Assembly (NCBI RefSeq): GCF_001613425.1
Contig: NZ_BDCI01000023.1
Location: 186,001 to 250,000 of the forward strand
Length of the DNA: 64,000 nucleotides
Source: Nocardia vulneris
GTDB lineage: Bacteria > Actinomycetota > Actinomycetes > Mycobacteriales > Mycobacteriaceae
Direction of reading: 5' to 3'
In this document: piece by piece, positions 16,088 through 24,649 of the stretch
How the letters are laid out: each line of letters opens with the position of its first letter
Position numbering within the stretch: the stretch's first letter is position 1
Notes under the pieces: model-generated
What the model was told of the DNA's origin: nothing
What the model saw: the letters and a program-made list of their open reading frames with translations, nothing else
The model's database searches: none
Made by a program: the position numbers and the translations under genes

Positions 16088-16140
16088 CAACCCCGCACAC
16101 TGGCTCCTGATCGCCCGTTTCGCGGGACTGACCCCGCAGC
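16088..16140 (+). pseudogene. degenerate extra copy of the SCP-like gene tail
   Basis: GNPAHWLLIARFAGL can be read here in the plus strand and matches the gene tail segment VAHWLPIARLAAE at most positions. The stop codon has been lost. It seems to be an older duplicate than the 134-bp units. The stretch 15891-16087 between them holds no supported gene. Confidence 0.55.
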
Positions 16141-16175
16141 GACTAGCGGCGAGGGGTTTGGTGAGCCGAGGTCGG

Positions 16176-17195
16176 TCAGGGTTGTCCGGCGGTGCCGGTG
16201 AGGTGGTCGAGGAGTGCGGCTTTGATGGGCGGGCGGGAACCGAAGACCAGGGTGAATGTTGCTTCTCGTAGGGTGCGTTCGGCGGTGGAGCCCGTCACGA
16301 TGCCGCGGCTACCTGTCGCGGTCATCAGGGCGGCGGCGGCGCGTAAGGCCAGTTCGGAGGCGCGAGCGCGTGCGACGAACAGGTCCGATTGCCCAAAAAG
16401 GCCCGCGTCCAATTCTTTTCGGATGAGCACCGCTTCTTCGCGCAGCGCCGCATGGTCGGCGCCGAGCGTTTCCAGCTCGGCGACACAGCGCCGGACGAGA
16501 CCGAGCGGTAGTGAACCGTTGCGCCACACGGCAATAGCGGCGGAGTCATGGAACTTCTGCAACGGAACCAGGGTGTCGACGTCGGCGTCCGGGACGAACA
16601 GTCCGTCGAAGGTCGCGGTCACGGTTCGGCTCGCGTTCGCGGCGACCAAGGGAATCTGCCGCACCCGCAGCTGTGGCCCTTCGACAGCGGGCACGACAAC
16701 GCTCACCAGCGCGCCCTCGTCGGCGCTGTCCCGAGCCATCACCCCGACGAGGTCGACCATGCCCCAGCCGCTGACGAACGGTGCGGTCCCGTCGAGCAGA
16801 TAGCCGCCCGCCGTGCGGCGGGCGACAAGCGACGGCGGTTCGGCCGCACCGGCATAACTGACACCGGCGCGGAGCCGCCCGTCCCGCAGATCCGCGGTGA
16901 GACGTTCGCGCAGTTCATGATTCGGCGACACACTGACCCGTCGGGCCACCCCGTGATGCTGCGCCCAGACGAACGCCGTCGCCAAGCAACCCGCGATCAA
17001 GATCTCGGCGGCCGCGGTGAACGTGGCCGGATCCAGGTCGTCCTGTAGCGCGACACCGTAGAACCCGGCCTCGGCCAGCCGATCGAAGTGCGCTCGCGGA
17101 ATCTCCCCGTCCTGGTCGACAGCTTGAGCCTGCGGCGCGAGCACTTCGTCGGCCACCTGCTCGGCCCGTTCGATCCACGATTTCATAGGCATCAT
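16176..17195 (-). CDS. acyl-CoA dehydrogenase family protein
   Basis: A 339-residue FAD enzyme-like protein. The order is an N-terminal helical part, a middle beta domain with VSGWGMVDLVGVMAR and a C-terminal helical part (LRAAAALMTATGSRG). It is somewhat shorter than classical acyl-CoA dehydrogenases (about 380) and the usual catalytic Glu region is not obvious, so it may be a divergent member. The start is ATG 17195; ATG 17186 is equally possible. It lies on the minus strand downstream of the YhgE/Pip gene with an 18-base gap, suggesting cotranscription. Substrate unknown. Confidence 0.75.
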   Translation of the reverse strand: MMPMKSWIERAEQVADEVLAPQAQAVDQDGEIPRAHFDRLAEAGFYGVALQDDLDPATFTAAAEILIAGCLATAFVWAQHHGVARRVSVSPNHELRERLTADLRDGRLRAGVSYAGAAEPPSLVARRTAGGYLLDGTAPFVSGWGMVDLVGVMARDSADEGALVSVVVPAVEGPQLRVRQIPLVAANASRTVTATFDGLFVPDADVDTLVPLQKFHDSAAIAVWRNGSLPLGLVRRCVAELETLGADHAALREEAVLIRKELDAGLFGQSDLFVARARASELALRAAAALMTATGSRGIVTGSTAERTLREATFTLVFGSRPPIKAALLDHLTGTAGQP

Positions 17196-17213
17196 CTTCG
17201 CGCCCGAGGCCCG

Positions 17214-18578
17214 TCAGGCTTCGACGCGGTTGGTGCGGTGCAAACCTTTGCGGTCGTAGAAGCGGGTGATGGCGGCGCCGAAGGCCAGGCCGATGGCGAG
17301 GCCGAGGACGGCCATCCAGACGCCGCGGGACAGGCCCGCTGCGAAATTCGCGTCGAAGTACAGGATGGCGCGGATGCCGAGGAACACCTGGTGCATCGGT
17401 TCGAAGGAGGCGAGCCAGCCGAAGTACTGCGGGGTCGCCTCGATCGGGACGGTGCCGCCGGAGGACGGGAGGCCCAGGATGATGAACAGGATCAGGTTCA
17501 CCAGCAGGCCCGCGGATCCGATCGCGGCCAGCATGGACAACCCGGTGGCGCCGACGGCGATCATGGCGAGCGCGCTGTAGAGGAACAGCGCGAGCGGATG
17601 GTCGATCGGCATGTCCAGGATCTTGCCGACGATCAGGAAGACGGCCGAGACGATGTTCGCGGTCACCACCAGCACGCCCCACTTGATCAGCAGGGTGCGG
17701 AAGCGGGAGATCGGCGTCGGCGGATAGTGCACGTACCACGGCCCGTATTCGGTGGGAATGAAACCGAGTTGGGCGTCGATCATTGTGTGGATGACCATCG
17801 CGCCGACCACGCCGGCGAGCAGCAACAGCAGCGCGTAGAAGAACGCGGACAGGCCTTGGCCGGTGCCGTCGGGCAGCGGACGATACTGCTGGACGACCAC
17901 CTTCACCGGATCGGCGATCGCCAGCCGGGTCGCGCCGGACAGTTCGGGCGCGGGCGGCCCGCCGGGCTGCGGTTTCAGCTGTTCGTTCACCTGATCGGTG
18001 AGCTGCTTGCCGACCTGCTTGTTCACTTCGGTCAGCGCCTGATTGCCGACCCGCAGCACGATCTGGGTGCCGAACGCGCCGGTGCGCGGGTTGGTCTGCA
18101 GCGTGATGATCGGGCGTTCCAGGTCGCCGGGGATCACGCTGCCGATACCGAGATTGCCGAGCTGCTTGCTGAAGTCGCTCGGGATCACGATCGCGCCGTA
18201 GACCTTGCCGGCCTGCAGCTGCCGTTCGGCCTCGCTGATGCTGATCACCTGCAGGTCGACCTTGTCCGCGGGCACCCCGGTGCGCAGCGCCTCGGTGATC
18301 TGCGCACCGAAGTTCACCTGCTGCTGCCCGTCGGCCTTCTTGATGACATCGCCCACATCCTGGTTCACCAGGGCGATCGGAAAATCGTGCAGGTTCTTCT
18401 CGGGATCGACGACGTAGTCCAGATACATGATGCCGAGCAGAGCGGTCAGCAGGGTCAGCACGGAGATGGGAAACAGCACCATACGGGCCCATGGCCGGCG
18501 CTGCGGTCCCGTTCCCGCCGTGTTCGATCCCGCTCCGCCGCCGGTGTCCGCGCTGTCGGTAGTCGTCACGGCAGGCAC
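17214..18578 (-). CDS. YhgE/Pip-type membrane protein (ABC-2-like)
   Basis: About 454 residues. One N-terminal membrane helix (MVLFPISVLTLLTALLGI, after a Gly/Thr-rich tail) leads to a large outer domain with the family sequence IALVNQDVG and GKVYGAIVIPSDFS. Five or six C-terminal membrane helices follow (ABC-2 membrane type). YhgE/Pip proteins include the phage infection protein and partners of type VII/ESAT-6 secretion in Gram-positives; some transport lipids. The start is uncertain, GTG 18578 or 18569, neither with a clear ribosome site. It is divergent from purF, 138 bases apart, so the two share a promoter region. Confidence 0.75.
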   Translation of the reverse strand: MPAVTTTDSADTGGGAGSNTAGTGPQRRPWARMVLFPISVLTLLTALLGIMYLDYVVDPEKNLHDFPIALVNQDVGDVIKKADGQQQVNFGAQITEALRTGVPADKVDLQVISISEAERQLQAGKVYGAIVIPSDFSKQLGNLGIGSVIPGDLERPIITLQTNPRTGAFGTQIVLRVGNQALTEVNKQVGKQLTDQVNEQLKPQPGGPPAPELSGATRLAIADPVKVVVQQYRPLPDGTGQGLSAFFYALLLLLAGVVGAMVIHTMIDAQLGFIPTEYGPWYVHYPPTPISRFRTLLIKWGVLVVTANIVSAVFLIVGKILDMPIDHPLALFLYSALAMIAVGATGLSMLAAIGSAGLLVNLILFIILGLPSSGGTVPIEATPQYFGWLASFEPMHQVFLGIRAILYFDANFAAGLSRGVWMAVLGLAIGLAFGAAITRFYDRKGLHRTNRVEA

Positions 18579-18716
18579 GGTAACAGTTACCGGCCCGCCT
18601 GCGCCGGGTCCTGGGGCGTGCTCGATTGCTGTCCGGATGCGGTGGCGAGTGATCGCGAACGAAGTTTCACCCGTAGAATGAAATCGCCCCCAGCCCGCCC
18701 GAACAGGGAGCAAACG

Positions 18717-20297
18717 GTGACCAACGCCGAACTGCCGGTCGTAAGCACATCCGCCACCCCCGATCAGGACGAGAACGAGCCACGCGAAGAGTGTGGCGTG
18801 TTCGGTGTCTGGGCCCCGAGCGAGGACGTGGCGAAGCTCACGTACTACGGGCTCTATGCCCTGCAGCATCGCGGTCAGGAGGCGGCGGGCATCGCGGTCT
18901 CCGACGGTTCGCAGATCCTGGTCTTCAAGGACCTGGGGTTGGTCAGTCAGGTTTTCGACGAGCAGACGCTGGCCGCCATGCCGGGCCATATCGCCGTCGG
19001 CCATTGCCGCTACTCCACCACGGGCGGGGTGACCTGGGAGAACGCGCAGCCGATCTTCCGCACCACCGCGGTCGGCTCCGGACTTGCCCTGGGCCACAAC
19101 GGCAATCTCGTGAACACCGCCGAATTGGCGGGCCGGGCAAGGGAACTCGGACTCATCGGCGCGACGGTGGCGAACGGCCGCCCGCAGCCGATCGCCGCGA
19201 CCTCCGACTCCGACGTGATCACCGCGCTGCTCGCGCACGCCTCCGCCGATTCGAGCATCGAGCAGGCGGCGATGGAACTGCTGCCGACCTTGCGGGGCGC
19301 GTTCTGCCTGACCTTCATGGACGAGCACACCCTCTACGCCGCGCGCGACCCGCACGGCGTGCGCCCGCTGTGCCTCGGCCGGCTCGACCGTGGCTGGGTT
19401 GTTGCCAGTGAGACCGCGGCCCTGGACATCGTCGGCGCCGCGTTCGTCCGGGAGATCGAGCCGGGCGAACTGCTGGCGATCGACGCCGACGGCGTGCGCT
19501 CGATGCGGTTCGCCAACCCCGAGCCCAAGGGCTGTGTCTTCGAATACGTGTACCTGGCCAGGCCGGACAGCACGATCTCCGGCCGTTCGGTGCATGCCAC
19601 CCGGGTCGAGATCGGTCGTCGCCTGGCCAAGGAACATCCGGTCGAGGCCGACCTGGTGATCCCGGTGCCGGAGTCCGGCACGCCGGCCGCGGTCGGGTAC
19701 GCGCAGGGTTCCGGCGTGCCCTACGGCCAAGGCCTGATGAAGAACGCCTATGTCGGGCGTACGTTCATCCAGCCGAGCCAGACCATCCGTCAGCTCGGTA
19801 TCCGGCTCAAGCTCAATCCGCTGCGTGAGGTGATCCGCGGCAAGCGGCTGATCGTGGTGGACGATTCGATCGTGCGCGGCAACACCCAGCGCGCGCTCAT
19901 CCGCATGCTGCGCGAGGCGGGCGCGCTGGAGATCCACGTCCGGATCGCGTCGCCGCCGGTGAAGTGGCCGTGCTTCTACGGCATCGACTTCGCCTCGCCC
20001 GCGGAGTTGATCGCGAACGGTTCCGGCGCGGAGGGCAGCTTCGACGAGATGGTGGAGGGTGTGCGCCGCTCGATCGGCGCGGACACCCTCGGCTACATCT
20101 CCACCGAGGGCATGATCGCGGCGACCGAGCAGCCGCGTTCGCGGTTGTGCTGCGCGTGCTTCGACGGCCACTACCCGATCCCGCTGCCCACCGAGGCGGC
20201 CATCGGCAAGAACGTGCTGGAGGGCATGCTCACCGGCCAGTCCGAGGCGGCCCTGCTGGCCGACAACGCCAACGCCAGCGCGCTCAGCCGCCCGTAG
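18717..20297 (+). CDS. purF: amidophosphoribosyltransferase PurF
   Basis: A 526-residue enzyme of the Bacillus type. It makes phosphoribosylamine from PRPP and glutamine, the first committed step of purine synthesis. A 25-residue propeptide precedes the catalytic Cys26 (EECGVFG), which must be exposed by self-processing. The N-terminal Ntn glutaminase domain has HNGNLVN and SDSD. The C-terminal transferase domain has the PRPP loop LIVVDDSIVRG. Cysteines in KGCVFEY and RLCCACFDG are placed for a 4Fe-4S cluster. GTG 18717 follows ACAGGGAG. It is the middle of the purL, purF, purM set. Confidence 0.97.
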   Translation: MTNAELPVVSTSATPDQDENEPREECGVFGVWAPSEDVAKLTYYGLYALQHRGQEAAGIAVSDGSQILVFKDLGLVSQVFDEQTLAAMPGHIAVGHCRYSTTGGVTWENAQPIFRTTAVGSGLALGHNGNLVNTAELAGRARELGLIGATVANGRPQPIAATSDSDVITALLAHASADSSIEQAAMELLPTLRGAFCLTFMDEHTLYAARDPHGVRPLCLGRLDRGWVVASETAALDIVGAAFVREIEPGELLAIDADGVRSMRFANPEPKGCVFEYVYLARPDSTISGRSVHATRVEIGRRLAKEHPVEADLVIPVPESGTPAAVGYAQGSGVPYGQGLMKNAYVGRTFIQPSQTIRQLGIRLKLNPLREVIRGKRLIVVDDSIVRGNTQRALIRMLREAGALEIHVRIASPPVKWPCFYGIDFASPAELIANGSGAEGSFDEMVEGVRRSIGADTLGYISTEGMIAATEQPRSRLCCACFDGHYPIPLPTEAAIGKNVLEGMLTGQSEAALLADNANASALSRP

Positions 20298-20314
20298 TCC
20301 CACCTTTGCGGCAG

Positions 20315-20355
20315 ACGAGGCGAGTTCACTCCGGTGGCTCGCCTCGTTGCTTTCC
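20315..20355 (+). terminator. intrinsic-type terminator after purF
   Basis: ACGAGGCGAG (20315-20324) pairs perfectly with CTCGCCTCGT (20338-20347) over a 13-base loop, followed by TGCTTTCCT. It separates purF from the transporter operon. Confidence 0.65.
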
Positions 20356-20811
20356 TGCCGGTTCGGAACGGCTGCGCAGTGTCCCTGATCGACTGTTCAG
20401 GCGAGTGCCGGTAACCCCGACACCGCGCGCGGTGTTTCCGGGGCGGATCTATTTCCCGCGATGATCGTCGGTCGGCGCGCTGAGGTGCGCGCTTGTCGGG
20501 TCGCGGACTTTCGGCGAGTCGAATTCGCGCGCCGCAGGTTTCCCGGTGTTTTGTCCAGTTTGGAACAGTGGCGTCTTCGAGACGCAGAATCGGACGTTCT
20601 AGCCAGAACCTGGACATTCGTCCGGTGATCTGGCCCCTGTGATGCACTATTTGCAACGCTGGCTCACGTCCCGGCAATCTTTTCTGTGAAAACGCAACGT
20701 GCCGGAAATGGTTCGTGGGTACGGTGCCCGTCAGATCGGATGTTCAATTGTGTCCGCACCGGGCCTGCGATCCAGGACAACGCGGTGTGGCGCTCGAGAA
20801 GTGGGGCCCTG
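20356..20811. other. intergenic region before the peptide transporter operon
   Basis: About 450 bases with no supported gene. Presumably the transporter promoter is here, but no convincing -35/-10 pair or operator was found. Confidence 0.4.
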
Positions 20812-22428
20812 ATGTTGGTTTCGAAAACACCTGGGGGCCGGACCCGGACGCGAACTATCGCGGCCGTCGGCCTGGCGACGCTGGTGGCGTCTGCCTTGGC
20901 CGGCTGCGGTTCGGGCCGGACCGGTGATGGTGGTGACGGTGGTGGCTTGCTTGCCGGCACTACGGACAAAATCTTCTCGCTCGACCCGGCGGCCGCCTAT
21001 GACAACGGCTCCCTGGTCGCGGAAACGCAGTTCTACCAGTACGTACTGAACTTCGCGCCCGGCGACGCGACCCCGAAGCCGGACGCCGCGGAGAAGTGCG
21101 AGTTCACCAGTCCGACGGTGTACAGCTGCACCATGAAGCCGGGCCTCAAGTTCGCCAACGGCAACCCACTGACCGCCAAGAGCGTCAAGTTCTCCTTCGA
21201 CCGGATGGTCAAGATCAATGACCCGAACGGTCCCGCGTCGCTGCTCGGCAACCTCGAGAAGACCGACGCCCCGGACGACCGCACGGTCAATTTCACGCTG
21301 AAGGTCGCCAACGACCAGACCTTCCCGGCGATCCTGCCGACCCAGGCGGGCCCGATCGTCGACGAGAAGGTGTACGCGGCGGACAAGGTGATGGCCGACG
21401 AGGAAGTCGTCAAGGCCAAGGGCTACTCGGGCCCGTACACCATCGCCAGCTACGACAAGAACAAGCTGGTCGAGTACAAGGCGAACCCGGACTACAACGG
21501 CATCCTCGGCACGCCGAAGTCCAAGACGGTGTCGACGAAGTACTACGCCACCACCGACAACATGAAGCTCGACCTGCAGAACGGGTCGCTCGACGTCGCG
21601 TACCGGTCGCTGACCCCCACCGATATCGAGTCGCTGCGCGGCGACAGCAAGGTCACCGTGCACGAGGGCCCCGGCGGTGAGCTGCGCTACATCGTGTTCA
21701 ACATGAACACCATGCCGGGCGGCACGCCGGAGCAGAAGCTGGCCGTGCGCAAGGCGCTCGCGTCCACCGTCGACCGGGCCGCGCTGGCCAAGGGCGTCTA
21801 CAAGAACACCTACCTGCCCGCGTACTCGTCTGTGCCGCAGGGTGTTCCGGGCGCGACCGAGCCGTTCAAGGACATCTACGGCGCCGATCCGAGTAAGGAG
21901 AAGGCGGCGAAATTCCTCGCCGACGCCGGTGTCGCCACCCCGGTCGAGCTGAACCTGCAGTACAACCCGGACCACTACGGTTCGAGCAGCTCCGAGGAAT
22001 ACGCGGCGATCAAGTCGCAGCTCGAGGCCAGCGGCCTGTTCCGGGTCAACCTGCAGTCCACCGAATGGGTGAGCTACCAGCGTGAGCGCGCCCGCGACTC
22101 CTACCCGCTCTACCAGTTCGGCTGGTTCCCGGACTTCCCGGACCCGGACAACTACCTGACCCCGTTCTTCGGCCCGAACAACTTCCTGCAGTCGCACTTC
22201 GAGGATCCGAGCATCTCGGCGCAGCTGACCGCGGAGACCACGGAGAACGACAAGGCCAAGCGCATGGAGATCTTGAAGAACGTGCAGCGTGACCTCGCGC
22301 AGAACCATCTGCCGATCGTTCCGCTCTTGTCCGGCAAGCAGATCGCGGTCTCGGGCAAGAATGTGCAGGGTGTCGAGCAGACACTCGATGCGTCCTTCAA
22401 GTTCCGTTACACGGTGCTGAGCAAGTGA
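20812..22428 (+). CDS. oligopeptide ABC transporter substrate-binding lipoprotein
   Basis: A 538-residue extracellular solute-binding protein of family 5 (DppA/OppA type). The signal peptide ends in a lipobox (SALAGC), so the mature protein is attached to lipid at Cys. The fold signature KFANGNPLTAKSVKFSFDRM and the middle segment QKLAVRKALASTVDRAAL are typical. It would capture peptides or other oligomers and hand them to the permeases encoded next. ATG 20812 gives a proper signal peptide. First gene of a four-gene operon whose genes overlap by one to four bases. Confidence 0.88.
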   Translation: MLVSKTPGGRTRTRTIAAVGLATLVASALAGCGSGRTGDGGDGGGLLAGTTDKIFSLDPAAAYDNGSLVAETQFYQYVLNFAPGDATPKPDAAEKCEFTSPTVYSCTMKPGLKFANGNPLTAKSVKFSFDRMVKINDPNGPASLLGNLEKTDAPDDRTVNFTLKVANDQTFPAILPTQAGPIVDEKVYAADKVMADEEVVKAKGYSGPYTIASYDKNKLVEYKANPDYNGILGTPKSKTVSTKYYATTDNMKLDLQNGSLDVAYRSLTPTDIESLRGDSKVTVHEGPGGELRYIVFNMNTMPGGTPEQKLAVRKALASTVDRAALAKGVYKNTYLPAYSSVPQGVPGATEPFKDIYGADPSKEKAAKFLADAGVATPVELNLQYNPDHYGSSSSEEYAAIKSQLEASGLFRVNLQSTEWVSYQRERARDSYPLYQFGWFPDFPDPDNYLTPFFGPNNFLQSHFEDPSISAQLTAETTENDKAKRMEILKNVQRDLAQNHLPIVPLLSGKQIAVSGKNVQGVEQTLDASFKFRYTVLSK

Positions 22429-23561
22429 CATCCGGCGAAGCCGGGCCCGGGACGATAGCTGCTCCAGAAACGAAGCCAGCGCCGGCCCGGGCCCGGCGCT
22501 TCGGCGTGCCCCGAAAAAGGAAGGGCGGGAGTGATTCTCGCCAGCTCGCGCTGCTCCGCTACCTGGGCGTGCGCCTGCTGCTGATTCCGGTGACCGCGTG
22601 GATTCTCGCCACCGTGGTCTTCTTCCTCATGCGCGTGGCCGGTGACCCGATCAGCGCGGCCATGGGTGGCCGGATGACCCAGGACCAGATCGAGGCCCGC
22701 AAGGAGGCGGCCGGGTTGAACCGGCCGATCCTGACCCAGTACTGGGAATACATCTCAGGGCTGTTCCGCGGCGATTTCGGTCGCTCCCAAGACAATCGGC
22801 AGATCAGCGAGGTGATCACCACCTATGGCGCCGCCTCGCTGGAGCTGATGTTCTGGGCGCTGATCGTCGCCTTCGCGATCGGTATCCCGCTCGGCCGCTA
22901 CGCGGCGACGCACCGTGATTCGTTGTCGGACACCGGGCTTCGGCTGTTCGCGATCCTGGCCTACGCGGCGCCGGTGTTCTTCGTCGGGCTGCTGCTCAAG
23001 CTGGTGTTCGCGGTCAAGCTGGGCTGGCTGCCGGTGGCCGGCCGCGCGAGCACGAACGTGGAACTGCAACTGCAGCACGTCTCGCCGAAGACCAACATCA
23101 TGCTGGTCGACGGAATCCTCTACGGCGACGCCGGATACATCGGCGATGTCCTGAAACACGCTGTGCTGCCCGCGATCGCGCTCGGCCTGCTCACCGCAGG
23201 CATCTTCCTGCGCCTGGTGCGGATCAACCTGATCCAGACGCTGCGTTCGGACTATGTGGACGCGGCCCGGGCTCGTGGTCTGTCCCGTCGGGTGGTCACC
23301 GGACGACATGCGTTCCGCAACGCGATGATTCCGATCGTCACCGTGATGGGCATGCAGATCGCGATGATGCTCGGCGGCGCGGTGCTCACCGAGACCACCT
23401 TCGAGTGGAAGGGTCTCGGCTACCAGCTCGCGACCTACCTCTCGGCCCGTGACTTCGTCGCGGTGCAGGGCATCGTCGCGTTCATCGCGGTGTTCATCGC
23501 CCTGATGAGCTTCCTGGTGGATGCCCTTGTGGCCCTGATCGATCCGAGGGTGAGGTTCTGA
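22425..23561 (+). CDS. oligopeptide ABC transporter permease, DppB type
   Basis: A 378-residue inner-membrane permease. After a polar start there are six hydrophobic segments and the cytoplasmic EAA loop DYVDAARARGLSRRVV, which contacts the ATPase. The N-terminal region (ILATVVFFLMRVAGDPI) is typical of DppB. The GTG start overlaps the lipoprotein stop (GTGA). It forms the channel with the next gene product. Confidence 0.88.
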   Translation: MTSGEAGPGTIAAPETKPAPARARRFGVPRKRKGGSDSRQLALLRYLGVRLLLIPVTAWILATVVFFLMRVAGDPISAAMGGRMTQDQIEARKEAAGLNRPILTQYWEYISGLFRGDFGRSQDNRQISEVITTYGAASLELMFWALIVAFAIGIPLGRYAATHRDSLSDTGLRLFAILAYAAPVFFVGLLLKLVFAVKLGWLPVAGRASTNVELQLQHVSPKTNIMLVDGILYGDAGYIGDVLKHAVLPAIALGLLTAGIFLRLVRINLIQTLRSDYVDAARARGLSRRVVTGRHAFRNAMIPIVTVMGMQIAMMLGGAVLTETTFEWKGLGYQLATYLSARDFVAVQGIVAFIAVFIALMSFLVDALVALIDPRVRF

Positions 23562-24649
23562 TGACCGCACCGGAATTGCTCAACGAGCCGGTGGTGACCC
23601 CGCCGGTGCCGCCGTCGGCCCGCCGCCGCCTCCCTGGCCTGCGGCTGTTCTCGATGACCGCGGGCCTGCAACGCGCGACGCTGATCCTCGGCTTGGCTCT
23701 GGTCGCGATCTTCGTGCTCGCGGCCATCTTCGCGCCGCTGATCGCGCCCTACGGTTTCGCGCAAAGTGCCGCCGACGGCGTGGATTTCGTCCGTCAGCAG
23801 GCGCCCTCGGCCGACCACTGGTTCGGTACGTCGGTGCGTGGTGAGGACGTGTTCTCCCGGGTGATCTGGGGTGCGCGCACCGCGCTGTTCGTGATCGTCA
23901 TCTCGCTGGTGCTCTCGCTGTTCATCGGCGTGCCGCTCGGCCTGCTGTCGGGTTATCTCGGCCGCTGGTTCGACCGGGTGCTGGTGCTGTTCATGGACGC
24001 GATGTACGCCTTCCCGACGCTGCTGCTGGCGATCGTGGTGTCCATCGTGGTCGCGGGCGGTCGCTCCACCAGCTTCGGCGGCGTGCTGTCCGCGGCGGTG
24101 GCGATCACGGCCGTCTTCGTGCCGCAATACTTCCGCGTGGTGCGCAACGCGACGGTCGCGGTGAAGAACGAACCCTATGTCGACGCCGCCAGGGTGACCG
24201 GGGCGTCGACGGCGCGAATCCTGTTCCGGCACATCTTCGCCAACGTCACCCAGTCGTTGCCGGTGATCGTCACGCTGAACGGGTCCGAGGCCATCCTCAC
24301 GCTGGCCGGCCTCGGCTTCCTCGGGTTCGGCATCGAGCCGACCCAGGCCGCCGAATGGGGCTACGACCTGAACAAGGCGCTGTCGGACGTGTCCAACGGC
24401 ATCTGGTGGACCGGCATCTTCCCCGGTTTCGCCATCGTGCTGGTCGTGCTCGGCATGACCCTGGTCGGCGAGAGCCTCAACGAGGTGCTCAACCCGATCC
24501 TGCGGACCCGGCGCGCCGTCTCGGCGGCGCCCGGTGACGCGATCACCGTCGAGTCCGCCGCGGACCCCGAAAGTGCCACGGCGACAGCCGGAGCCGAGCC
24601 CGCTGTCGGGCTGACGAAGGACGGCACCGCCGGGAAGGAGACGTCATGA
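23561..24649 (+). CDS. oligopeptide ABC transporter permease, DppC type
   Basis: A 362-residue permease. The N-terminal domain carries DHWFGTSVRGEDVFSRVIWG, the DppC signature, and the EAA loop is EPYVDAARVTGASTARIL. The last 40 residues are an Ala/Thr-rich hydrophilic tail, longer than usual. ATG 23561 overlaps the previous stop by one base. Confidence 0.88.
   Translation: MTAPELLNEPVVTPPVPPSARRRLPGLRLFSMTAGLQRATLILGLALVAIFVLAAIFAPLIAPYGFAQSAADGVDFVRQQAPSADHWFGTSVRGEDVFSRVIWGARTALFVIVISLVLSLFIGVPLGLLSGYLGRWFDRVLVLFMDAMYAFPTLLLAIVVSIVVAGGRSTSFGGVLSAAVAITAVFVPQYFRVVRNATVAVKNEPYVDAARVTGASTARILFRHIFANVTQSLPVIVTLNGSEAILTLAGLGFLGFGIEPTQAAEWGYDLNKALSDVSNGIWWTGIFPGFAIVLVVLGMTLVGESLNEVLNPILRTRRAVSAAPGDAITVESAADPESATATAGAEPAVGLTKDGTAGKETS

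Noticed and set aside
15494..16098. Minus-strand frames of 137 and 161 residues containing repeated GTVARHVELKFTTAAK
   Set aside because: They are the reverse reading of the 134-bp tandem repeat and have no start signals or family resemblance.
17088..18716. Plus-strand extension of purF by over 540 residues
   Set aside because: This part is antisense to the YhgE/Pip gene; purF starts at 18717 with a ribosome site and the normal propeptide.
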